NCBI GenBank assembly: GCA_951230915.1
Contig: OX579636.1
Coordinates: forward strand, 43,341,912 to 43,405,911
From: Antitrichia curtipendula
Lineage: Eukaryota > Streptophyta > Bryopsida > Hypnales > Leucodontaceae
Direction of reading: 5' to 3'
Length of the DNA stretch: 64,000 nt
Shown: positions 43,104 through 54,200 of the stretch, in pieces
How the letters are laid out: every line of letters begins with the position of its first letter
Numbering within the stretch: the first letter of the stretch is position 1
Translations under genes and position numbers: made by a program
Notes under the pieces: generated by a model
Told to the model about the DNA's origin: nothing
Database searches by the model: none
What the model saw: the letters and a program-made list of their open reading frames with translations, nothing else

Positions 43104-44828
43104 GTGGAGAAGGCGGTGTGGGCTGCTAACTTTGCTCGCACGGCAACAAAGAAAGCGGAGAAAGCAGCAACAGAGGCGCTTGCTCTTGCTCGGAAGGAAA
43201 TGAAGAAGAAGAGGAAATTCATTGAATTGCGTAGGGTGGAGTCAGCCAAAAAAACGATGCAGTCGTATTTCGAGTCCAGCCGAGGTGCCGGTGGGGGCCA
43301 GCCTTTGCACTTGGTTTTTGATGGCTTGCTTCCGGACGTGCCAAGGGCGGAGCCTAATTTTGGAGAGGATTACCCAAGCCCTGATTCTGTTGGGCACTTG
43401 CGTGCGTTAGCAATCAGCAAATCGCTCTCTGATGGTACCGACGTCGTGCCTAGATCATCCTCTGGCTCTGGAGATACGAGGATCCTAAGTTGTAAGTCAC
43501 CGCTTATTCAAATCTCGTCCGAGTCTAAGAACACAGACAATGTAAATTTGCGAGAAGTGCCAAATGATTCGGAGTGTTCGGAATCAGACTCCAATTTTGA
43601 ATCTCCTCCAAGAAAATGAGGTGCCTCACACCGTAGTAAGGCCAAGAATAGCAGATCCACAACATAGAAACGTTATGACCGCCACAGGAAGTTCCAAACA
43701 CTCTAGGCGGCGAAATTACCTTGGACGGAAGGAATCATGGCCGAGGACGGCATTCTTTAGATGGTTAAGTGTAAAGTTTGCAGTTCATTTGAAAGGAAAC
43801 CTTGTATCATGGCAGCTAAGTTAGACACACTATTCAAGCATGACGGGAAGCAAATTGCGAAGAAGAATATGCCACATTTCAAGGTGAAGAAGGGGGAGAG
43901 CTACGTGGCCACCCAATGCAGGCATCGCAAGAACTTGCATTTGTATGCCGCTAAACCACCGCCCACTGTGTTGCAGCAGATTAATCATTGCACATTGATG
44001 GAAGCAAGGAAGAAACGCGTCCAGTTTGCTACACTTTTCCAAGTACTCGCTAATGGTCGACCCATGCTTGAATACGAATCCAGGGTCTATTTGTACAAGT
44101 TCCTCAACGTGCCTGATTTGTCGGCAGCCCACTAGTGCGACAACTTAGGTTGGATGATGGCGGGCTATATGTATCAGCAAGTGGTTTCGGAGATGCGCAG
44201 GTTGATACAGTCTCCACGTTACATTGCTTCCACGATTGATGAGGTAACTGCGGTGGACAACAGCAGTTGGTTATCCGTTCACGTCTATATTGTTCAAGAA
44301 TGGGTGAGGATTCCACTTCTAGTCTCTTTGCAACGTATAGAGTGCTCTCCAAACGCAGACAATCTGACAAAGTTGATTATGGAATCTGTGGCTAGTAGTG
44401 GTGGTTTGGATTCCGAGGCAATAGCGTCAACGTTGTTGAGCTTTGGCACAGACGGTGCTTCCACCTTGCAGGGAAACAAATCGGGAGTGACACTACAGGT
44501 CAAAGAAAAATATGCCCCGTTTTTAATGGGTGTTCACTGTGTAGCACATAGATGTAACTTGGCATTCAAGGCCCTCTCGGAGCTTGGCATTTTTGGGGCC
44601 ATCGAGAAAGTGTTGTCGCTGACCTACGCCTATTTCTGCAAAAGTCCGAAAAGGTTGGAGGAGTTCAGGCAATTGGCAGACCTCACGGAGACAAAGGGCC
44701 TAAAACTTTTGAAGAATGTTCAGACGAGGTGGGTGAGCTTGATTGAGCCACTCAGGAGGCTCTTCTCAGAGTATCGGACGCTCATCTACAAAATGACCGT
44801 TGATCTACATGAAAACGCAAAGGTCGAG
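43104..44828 (+). pseudogene. hAT-family transposase, N-terminal half (broken)
   Basis: The segment starts with a charged, coiled-coil-like region (43,104-43,616). Next is a zinc-finger-like block (VKCKVCSSFERKP, CRHRKNL, from 43,761), then the RNase H-like core: TIDEVTAVD with the first acidic residue, SFGTDGAS with the second, the hAT CxxH motif HCVAHRCNL, and VQTRWVSLIEPL. An in-frame TAG at 44,133-44,135 replaces what reads as a tryptophan codon before CDNLGWMMAGYMYQQ; the stretch 43,617-43,760 also holds stops and may include an intron. The exon ends GTCGAG/GTGAGT at 44,828, opening the intron invaded by the CACTA element. The protein is not expected to be functional. Confidence 0.85.
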
Positions 44829-44951
44829 GTGAGTGTTCGTGAAGTTCTGTGTTCATTCTGTGTCTGCATGTCGTTTTCTTCTAGTCGACGGTGCTTATGT
44901 CCACTGTGAATTTTTGTTTTTTTTATATTTTTTTGGTGGTGCAACTTATTG

Positions 44952-44984
44952 CACTACTAGAAAAGGGGGGTAAATGTGACTGCA
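44952..44984. repeat. Left terminal inverted repeat of the CACTA element
   Basis: 33 bp, CACTACTAG start, G-tract at positions 14-19 and GTGACTGCA at the inner end. It is identical to the reverse complement of the right end. Confidence 0.97.
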
Positions 44985-45684
44985 GGATTTGTCTTGGAAG
45001 TGACTCAGTGTCCGGATTGACTGAAAGGTGACTGAATCCTCCGTAATTGCACCGGCGAGCCGCCCAGAAGGATGACTGAGTCACTTTTAAGTCAAAAATT
45101 GTGACTTGCGGATGAAAACGGAGCGGAAGGACAGGATGACAGAAGACTTCCATTTCACTGTGAGTGCCGAGTATGGATGGATGTACCCAAAGTCGTTTTA
45201 AAGTCATCGCTGCATTCCGGCTCTCACTTTTTGGTGACTCAGGAATGACTGAGAACGGCTTGGGTGCCCGGCTTGATTTTTTCGGGCAGGGTAGCATGCT
45301 GACGTGGACAGTGCTGTGTAGATTGTGATGCAGAAGTCATTTTATAGTCACCTCTGCCTTCTATCTCTCACTTTTCGACGACTGAGGAATGACTGACAAC
45401 AAATTGGGTGCCCGGCTTAATTTTGTTTTGGCAGGGTAGGGTTCTGATGTGGACACTGCTGTTAATATTGCGATTAGGCATGATTGTCGTAGACTGCGGA
45501 ATGATTGAAATGCAACTTCAGACCTCAGGCTGGTTGGGTCGGTCGATTCCGTGAGGAATTCCAGTGACAAATGTCCAAAACGGATATAGACCTTCAAACG
45601 AAGTTACAAAAAAATGCACTGCTCACGTCCTCATATAAATGATCTTGCCAATGGGCATATACATAAATTCTTAATGAACGCTAA
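44985..45684. repeat. Left subterminal region rich in TGACT/AGTCA motifs
   Basis: About 700 bp with many copies in both orientations of TGACT-containing words (GTGACTGAATCC, AATGACTGA, AAGTCATTTTATAGTCACC). Two longer partly repeated blocks (GGTGCCCGGCTT and GGCAGGGTAG at about 45,260 and 45,410) also occur. In En/Spm such arrays bind the TNPA protein. The 3' end of the TNP2 gene lies at its inner border. Confidence 0.7.
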
Positions 45685-48600
45685 TTAATATCCTCCATGA
45701 GCTAGTAAGTTCTCTTCCTCCGTCAACTCGATGGCCCCAACCAGATTAACTGCCTCTACTGCATCTGGAAATGTGTTCGGAGCTCGGAGCCCTGTACTCT
45801 CCACTCTCGTGGAGATGAATGCATCCACTGAGTCCACAACTTCACGTCTCGCTCTGACCTCTTTCTGTAAAACTACTTTCCAACCAGGTCTACCTTCAAC
45901 ATCTGAAAAGAAAACTTGCGTTGCTTGGCTTGGAAAAATGAAGGGCTCCAACATGCGGTTTAGAGTGTGGCGGAAGTTCACCAACAAGAATCCGGACTCG
46001 TCTCGTGTATATGTGGGATTGCCTCGAGTATCTTGGGTTTTCACCCAGTCGCAGCGCAATAAGATGATGCGCGAACTCAATGTGCCATAATCGAGTTCAA
46101 AAATGTCCTTCAGGACTCCCACGTAGTTGACGGTTGATTCCTCTCCATTCTCTGACTGCTGCTGGAAAATGGAAGCGACGCCACTATTGTAGCTCTTTAA
46201 GTGCCTGGTCTGCTCATCTTCCACACGGAAGTGCTTACCGAATGCAACTACACGTCTGTACCGAATAGCCCTTTGTGCTGGTTTTTTACTCAGCAAGAAC
46301 CGGTCCATGTCCGTGGGGTTACTCAAGTCAACATCAGCGCTCTGCAACCTGCGCTCAATCCACGCGGACATTGCTAGGGTGCCTAGATTTCGAGCTGTTT
46401 CAGTCCTCCACTCCCTGCAAAAAAAAATGGAAAAGAATTCTCAGTCATAGGCAACAGATGGCTTCCTCATTCGGAAGTGAATACTGGAGTCGCATTGGAA
46501 ACCTGCGAAAGTACAACAAAGCGCACACTCACAGACTGTGATTTAAAAATGACTTCACTAAGTCGACGTCTAGTCATCTTCCAGTTACATACCAGACACT
46601 AACTTTTTCATGACTACTTCGTGTCTTCCACGCTATTGCACACTCCTCCCTAGGCATGAGAGACCTCAACAGTACTCTTCTACTGAAAGAAACTAACAGT
46701 GCACGGTCAACAGGCGGTTCAATGCTTGACTTACGCCACCAAGTCCTCCATAGCTGTAGAATTAGACAACACATACTGGTGGGCTACGTCCCTCATCTCC
46801 GGAGTCATTACATATGGCCTTCCACCCCCCTGAAGGACCTCCTCCGCATCTCCTATCTCCTCCTCCTCATCCCATACTCGTCTTGTAGTGCCCTCGAAGC
46901 CTTGGAGGTATTCGGTTATAAAACCGATGCACTCATCCTTCAGATACCCTTCTGCCATGCTGGCCTCCGGACGGGCCATGTTCCGCACGTAGCCCTTTAG
47001 CACTTTCATATATCGCTCCACTGGGTACATCCACCTTGCACTCACTGGACCGCACAAGTCCAGTTCCTTTGCCAGATGAATTGGAAGATGCGTCATGACG
47101 TCAAAAAAAGACGGTGGAAACTCAATCTCCGCCAATGCCATGGTTTCGGCCACATCTGCTTCCAATGAGGGGAAGTCCAAGGGGTTATAAACCTTTGTGC
47201 ATAGACGTCGAAATATCTTGCAGATGCGCATGACTGCCATACGAGGGCCAGGTTCCATCAACCCCCGAAGAGCAAGTGGCATGACCTGTTGCATTAAAAT
47301 GTGGTAATCGTGGGACTTCAAGCCTCCAAAGTTCTTTTTCCGAATGCTGTTCTTTAGGTCAGCCGAATATCCACTAGGCAGCTTCAAAGACTCAATGCAA
47401 CGTGCAAACTTGTGAAATTCTTCTTCAGTTAACACATATGAGGCACGCGGCTTCACCATCTTGCCTGGTTTCCGGGGATGGGGAGTGAGCCACAAGTGCC
47501 TCCTCATGTTCCTCCTCTGCAAATCCCTCCTGACCTTCACACTATCCTTCTTCCCTGTTATAGTTTTCAACATATTTTTGGCTAGGTTCAGTTCGCAATG
47601 CATTGGGTCTAGAGTGTTCCGAATCAGAAGCAGCTGCAAAGCACACACACAACATGCAGAAGTTCAGGTGAGGTTTAGGGTACGAAGTCACAGGAACGTC
47701 ATACATTAGTCACGAAAAATGACTAGATATGGAGTGTGACTAATACGTGACTCACAAGAGTCTTGCTTATGACTCCTGAGAGCCGCCACGGGTAATTGGG
47801 TATCAAATAACAGTCTAATTCAAATCACGTGAAAAGGAAGAGCCCAGGCTTCCATAATGACCACTTTGATATACCTTCCAGTATGGCAAGCGGTAAAGAA
47901 TGCTGAGGCGCTTCACGCCATGGACTCTGGAAGGGTCCCCTGCTGCACCGTCCCTGTTTCCAGCGGCCTTCCATGCTTGATATTCTTCAGCGTGCCTTAT
48001 TTGTTCCTCCACTGTCACTGTGCGTGGCTTTGGACGGTTCTCCATGACACCGTTGAAGTGGTCCTTCATCCCCTCCGACCTGTATGGATGTTCTTCGGGG
48101 AGCCAACGCCTCGTCCCGCCGAACGTACACTTACATAGCTCGGTTGAATGCTCTGCTCCTATATCCGCGCCACACCACGGACACGCTGCAAAGCCTTGGT
48201 GGGAGAAACCTCCTACAGTACCATAGCCAGGAAAGTCATGCATGGTCCACAGGACCATCGCCCGCAATTGGAAAACATTGAACCCCACTGGTTGTGTGCA
48301 ATCGTATGCGGGAACACCGGACCATAACTCAAGCAACTCCTCCACAAGAGGCTCCAAGTACACATCGAAGACATCTGATGTGACAGATTCCTTCCCTGGA
48401 ATCAAAAGAGCCAACATAATGAAGAACTTTTTTGTACTAAGCCAGGGAGGTAGGTTGTAATTTAAAAGCAAAACCGGCCACGTTGACCATGATGACCTAT
48501 TCTGCTTGTATGGGTTCACTCCATCTGCAGCCAAAGCAAAGTGAACATTCCGTGGCTCTGCAGCAAATGAAGGGTCCACATTCTCCTCGAAGTGCTGCCA

Positions 48601-49644
48601 CGCTTTTGAGTCACACGGATGTCGAACTAAGCCATCCCCTCCGGGTTGGTTGCTACGGTTTGTTGCATGCCACACCATCAGTTTGGAGATGCTGGGATTC
48701 CTAAACATCCGCTGCAGTCGTGGAATGATGGGAAAATGACGAAGCACCTTCACTGGGAAGCAACGGCGGTCTTCATCTCTGTATCTGCGACCACCACACT
48801 TAGGACAACATACAGCGTTCTCGTGGGGTCCTCGAAAGAGAACGCAACCGCGCTCACATGCATGGATGAGGGTGTATGTCAACCCCAACTTAGCAGTCAA
48901 ACTCTTTGCTGCATAGTGGGTTCTTGGCAAAGTGTTGTTCTCCGGAAGTATGTGGGAATGCAATAAAGTGAATAGTTCATTGGCACACTGGTTGCTGATG
49001 CCGTGGATGGTGCACAAGTTCATCAACAAAACAGTGGATGCAAGTTGGCTGCATCGTGCTCCATTGTAAAGCGGCTGCAAAGAATCGTCCATGACAGCAG
49101 CATCGAAATGGGGAACAACATCGTCCCTGCCGGCTTCCACGGGGAGAGGATGCTGGTCGTCACGAGGTTCCTCCTCTTCAGCTTCGTCTCCAATGCCCCC
49201 TTCCATGAATTCTTCGCGGATGGAGTCAGCTGTGTCAAAAGCAGCTGTGACTTCTTCTTGGATCCGCTCCTCTAAGGGTGAGTCATCTTCTGGTCGATTG
49301 AAGGCCTGATCTAGCATTCCACGAGTATGGACAGTGGCGTCCACTTGCGGAGGCGCATCTACAGGGCGGACCGGTCCCCAGAACTGGTCCTCCCACTCCT
49401 CATCTGAAGAATCTCTAGCACCAGGACCTCTCCAAGTCCTTGAATCAGGATCTCTGCCATAGCGGATGAGGTGCTCCCTCACGTTGCGGATGAAGAATCT
49501 TTTACGCCCCCGACAGTTTGTGCATGGGCAGTGCAATTTCTTCACGTTGCACTCTCTGGCCCGTTGTAGCTCTCTGGTCCACAGACGGTCGTCCCGTAGT
49601 TGCTGTCGTCTACTGTCAGACAGAGGGAGTCTTCTGGGTATCAT
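45685..49644 (-). CDS. CACTA transposase, TNP2/TNPD type
   Basis: Cleaves and joins the CACTA termini. Three exons (49644-47875, 47633-46735, 46414-45685) total 3,399 bp and give an unbroken 1,132-residue protein. Visible in order: a transposase-associated zinc motif CPCTNC followed by HLIRYG (about residues 35-60); an acidic linker; a zinc-ribbon pair CCPKCGGR; the Tnp2 core starting AADGVNPYKQNRSSWSTWPV (about 365) with IPGKESVTSDVFDVYLEPL and TMHDFPGYG, then CPWCG; a DUF4218-like block (LKSHDYHILMQQVMPLALRG, YPVERYMKVLKGYVRN); and a C-terminal DUF4216-like block (ELDYGTLSSRIILLRCDWV). The start was chosen at MIPRRLPL, though the open frame extends 23 codons further. It is transcribed away from the TNPA-like gene. 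All splice sites are GT-AG and phases agree, so it may be active. Confidence 0.93.
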
Positions 49645-51050
49645 TCTCTGCAAGTGTTCAAATTCTAAGAGAAATACGCAATGAATCAGGAGATACCTAT
49701 AATAAGGAAACAAAACTTCCCATTGAAGACACTGTCGTCACATACAACAACCACCGGACATGGGAATTTGGTTATGAATTCTCAAAGACCTTGCTCTCAA
49801 ACATTGAAGCCCCCACTTATCCTTTTCAGTCATTACGTCAAAAAAGACCAGAAGATGAAAGAGGTTCTTGCACAGAAGCTGTGGTTCCATTTAGGATTCA
49901 GGCTGACTCCTCGCCCAATGAGACCGGGTTGGTAATTAATCGCACGGATGCTATAAATGAAATCCCTTAGCATAGTGGACTGCATGTGAGGGAACTCTTG
50001 AAATCACATGAAAGATAGAAAGTAAAACAGTTTTGGGACAATGTGGGAACTATTTTGTTTCAGAATGGACACGCCTACCTTCCACGCTTGAAGGAGCTGA
50101 AGGGCACTGACCCTGAACGAATGATCACAGCCCTTTTGGCATTGTGAATAAACGCATTGACATGTTGACCAACGTTTCAGAAAAGTTCAGGCCAGAAACC
50201 GATCCACAATCCACACAAAGAAGGGGGGACATCATTCGAAATCACGAGGTCACGACCACAGCACCAACATTGTGAAAATAAAGTCACACTGAAGTCACAA
50301 ATATAGGTTCTTACTTTGAAATGTCTGATAAGTGACTTTGTGGTGATTTATTCATGTCTTCTTCCAGATAGTGTCGTTCGGTGCAAGTGCCCTCTTCCAG
50401 CCAAATACTGTTGGTCCCAAGATCTTAGACTTTGCGCCGACCTGCATACAAGCGGTTTAGGGGGACGTGGCGATTGCCACCGATCAGCAATCATTGGGAT
50501 TTCATTATTGCGGAGTCCCATGAAATCATATATGAGGAGATTGCACGCAATCAAATTCAACAAGAAGACATGAAATTAAGGGCTTGTACATGGTTCAAGA
50601 CTGCGGTTGGTTTTCATTAGTACCTGTTTACTCTTTCATTAATAATGGGCCGCCCAGTTGCACCACGGTAATCAATTCTTCTTCCACCTTCAGCGGCCAA
50701 TGTGTGAAGGGCGGCCTTTCTTTCCCTGCCTCGCAATTCCGCATTCTCGGAACTCCCCCACGCAGCACTTAGTAGCTGCTTCGAGAGTATCCACCTTCAG
50801 CGGCCAATGTGTGAAGGGCGGCCTTTCTTTCCCTGCCTTGCAATTCCGCATTCTCGGAACTCCCCCACGCAGCACTTAGTAGCTGCTTTGAGAGTATCCT
50901 GCAAGGTTTAGTGTCAAATTTGTGGTGCATTTGGGCAGAGGCGACCACTGCCTTCATACGGTGCCGTGCAGTCTACATTGCGAGAAAGAAGGAGCATTTC
51001 ACAAAGTCCAAGCAACGCACACTTGGAAGACCCTTACCGAAACCGTGTCC
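49645..51050. promoter_or_regulatory. Divergent promoter region between the two CACTA genes
   Basis: About 1.4 kb between the TNP2 start codon and the first coding exon of the TNPA-like gene, expected to hold both promoters and leader exons. Open frames here are short and unlike known proteins. It contains scattered GTCACA motifs near 50,230-50,340 and a 107-bp tandem duplication (separate entry). Confidence 0.5.
50684..50897. repeat. Two-copy 107-bp tandem duplication
   Basis: Units beginning CCACCTTCAGCGGCCAATGT start at 50,684 and 50,791 and are almost identical, differing at only a few positions. The second ends at about 50,897. They lie just upstream of the TNPA-like gene, so the duplication may be a promoter or leader element. 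It is recent, judging by identity. Confidence 0.9.
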
Positions 51051-51200
51051 ATGGAGAGTCCGCCGCCACAGAAGTCCGGAAACGAAATCTTCCGCGATCA
51101 AAATGCAGCGGAGGTTACTGAAACCGTGTCCATGGAGAGTCCGCCGCCACAGAAGTCCGAATACGAGATCTTACGCAATCAGAATGTAGCGGAGGTTCGA
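51039..51200 (+). repeat. In-frame 81-bp (27-codon) tandem repeat in the TNPA-like gene
   Basis: Two 81-bp units start at 51,039 and 51,120. Because 81 is a multiple of three they repeat the peptide ETVSMESPPPQKS with its following segment in the same frame. The second unit has diverged at several codons (GNEIFRDQNAAEV versus EYEILRNQNVAEV), so the frame seems to have been maintained after duplication. Confidence 0.9.
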
Positions 51201-54200
51201 AAGAAAGCCGCTGCATGCGAGGCTGCAGCGCGAGAGTGGTGAGAGAGTCCTTCCACATACGCACGCTACACACGTATCCGTTGCATGTCCTCCGTAGGGT
51301 TTACTGGGGCCCGGTGCCCTGTGTTTTGAAGTTTGTGCCACGAGTTTCGTCGCAATTTCCTGTAAGCGAAACACCAGTCATTTCCAAGACGAGCGGCCGT
51401 CTACGCCATTAGGCCAGAGACACATTTCAGTCACACCTTAGTCGCCACTAAGTCGCCGAGAGAGTCTTCGGTGATGACCGGGCGAAGACCACGTTCTGTC
51501 CATGAGGGTTTCAGTGAGGGTCCCTCACTTGGTGACTGCTTCCGCTCATTTTAGGCGAGGCGGAAGTTTTGCTTCACGCTTGGGCGGTCTTCATTTTCTT
51601 GTTTTCCATCTATTTCCGTGTTTGCATGACAGTATTGAGGTTGTGTGTTTACTGATGATTGGCGGCGCAGGGAGGCAGACCTAGCACGGCAGCCGGCGGC
51701 GGTACACGCGGCGGGGCAGCACGGACGTTCACGCGCGTGGAGAAAGCCACCCGTTCAGCGCCTTCCCAAAGCAATTGGGAGGGAGAGCTTGCGCAGAAGT
51801 AGTCGCTTGAGCTCCGACCCAGAGTACATCCCGATGAGGATCCAACTGGACTCGTCGTCAGATGACGATGCAATAGCCACAGGTATGACGCATTTAGCCA
51901 TTGCTTGTTCATATGTTCAGCGTCAATCCAAGGAGGAGGCAGACGCCGCAGGTAAATGAACATTTTACACCTTCTGCCCGAACTTCTGCATGTGTGCTAT
52001 ATGTTTTGGAGGTGGGTGGGGGCTACTTTGAATTTCGCATGGATGACGCCAGTATGAGCAGCAAGTTGTCCGTAGAATGTCCGCTTAGGGTTGATCTGAA
52101 TTGATCCAAATTGCTGAATCACGACGCCTGGGCTTAGGGTTGATGGGGACTGAGGTGAATGGGGAATGACGAGTCATGTAAGCCTTCGGCTTCCGCTGAA
52201 GTGAGCCGAATTGTGAATCACGAGTCCGGGGCTTAGGGTTTAGGTGAAGGAAATTGTGAATCACGAGTCCGGGGCTTACGATTTAGGGTTCACGTAAAGG
52301 AAATTGTGAATCACAAGTCCTGGCTTAGGATGTTGAAGTGAGCCGAATTGTGAATCACGAGTCCGAGGCTTAGGGTTTAGGGTTTAGGTGAAGGAAATTG
52401 TGAATCACGAGTCCTGGCTTAGGGTGCTGAAGTGAGCCAAATTGTGAATCACGAGTCCCAGGCTTACGATTTAGGGTTCAGTTGAAGGAAATTGTCAATC
52501 ACGAGTCTTGGCTTAGGGTTCAGCTCAAGTGAGCCACATTCTGAATCATGAGTCATGGGTGCTTTCGTTTGGCAGGGACGAACCTAGGCGAGACGGACTC
52601 CTCGAAGGACGAGGCGGAATTGCAGGACGAGGAGCTCCCCCCCCCACCGCCTTTGAAGAAGAAAAAGAAGTCCGCCAAGCTTGCACCGGTGACAACGGTA
52701 GTCCCTCGGCAACCGCCATCGCCGCCCACCTGGCGGTGGGTTCCTGGGCACTACGAGCCAACAGAAGGCTCAGCACCACTTGCAGGTGGCGGACCATGGG
52801 AAGGTCAGTACGCACCGCCAACGGCGGGAGTAACCGGAGACAACGAGGACCGAGTTTCTCGTAGGAAGCGCAAAGCTGAGTACGATTTGGCGAGCAAGCA
52901 GCGAGCTACAACAGGAGTGAAGCCAAATCGAGTCTTCGTCCTTCCTGGTGGTGAGGTGGATGCAAGCTGCGAGGGCAAGAACGCGTGGGACGAGGCCCTA
53001 CGTAATCTCGTTCCTAAATGTCTGGACATCAGTGTCGTTGCGTGGAAAAAGCATGACCAACAACGCTTGAAGAAATTGAGGTCGGCCTTGGACAACGAGT
53101 TCGAGTACGTCGGCAATCCCCTCAGCATGGTTGGCTTCAGATTGGCTGTGATGAAGTTCCTGAAGGCTGAGCGGTTTCGACTGAAGAACCGTTACCTCCA
53201 AGACAGAGACAAGCCTCCTCCTCTTCGCGTCAACGACGACGAGTGGGAGCGCTTAAAAGAATATTGGAACACTGAGTCCCAGAAGAAGAAGGCAAAGTCC
53301 ATGGCTGTTGCCAAACAGAGTGTGAAGTCCAATGGGCTGGTGGGTAGAAAGGGAAAAGCCGCCAAGGAAGCCCCCATGGTAAGGGTGCTTCAAATTGTAA
53401 GGCCTGGTATTTGGCATTGCTGACTTTCCCTTATGTTTGATTTGGGGCATGCCAAATGTGATCACTGTCTTCTCTTACCACACTGCGCTGTCATTTTTTC
53501 TTTTCCTTGCTTCACAGGCAGATGGAAGCCCAAGTGTTCAGACTTTGTCGGACATATCGCAGGCTAGATTGGCGAAGGCCAAAGGGGGAGGTGCTAGCAA
53601 TGTAAGTTGCACGAAAGCCCTTTCAGCCGCTTCAAGAAGTTTGTATGGCATTTGCCTTCTCAGTTGCTTTCATTCTATACATGATGCTGGTTGTCCTAGG
53701 GCGTCTGGTTGACAACATTGTTGTATCTTGCACCTGCACTTTTTGGTTTTGGTCCTATATGAATCTCTCCGCGTTGTTAGGGATGTAATAGCGTTCCAGA
53801 GGATTTGTGGACTCCAATTACGGTACAGGCGTCTGGGACCCTGCAATCACACCCGTGTCTCCTACCAGTCTCAGTACAGTAACGTCTAAGTTGGACATCA
53901 GTGTCCAGTAAGTGACATTTTAGTCACAGTAAAGTCGACCTGCAGTCACAATTATGTCTTTGCCAAATCTCAAAGGCAAATCGGGGACTTCTTTGAACTC
54001 ACTTATGCTTCTATGCGTTTATGTATGTTTTTCGTTTCTGACCGCGTGCAATGCTTCCATGCGTTTATGTATGTTTTGCGTTTCTGACCGCGTGCAATTC
54101 TTCCATGCGTTTATGTATGTTTTTCGTTTCTGACCGCGTGCAGGCTGAAGGGGAATCGGATCATTGGGAGGCACTGGAATCATTCCGTGTGGATGTGCAG

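Noticed and set aside
46656..49684. Many plus-strand open frames of 60-110 codons
   Set aside because: All are antisense shadows of the TNP2 exons, where codon bias keeps the other strand open.
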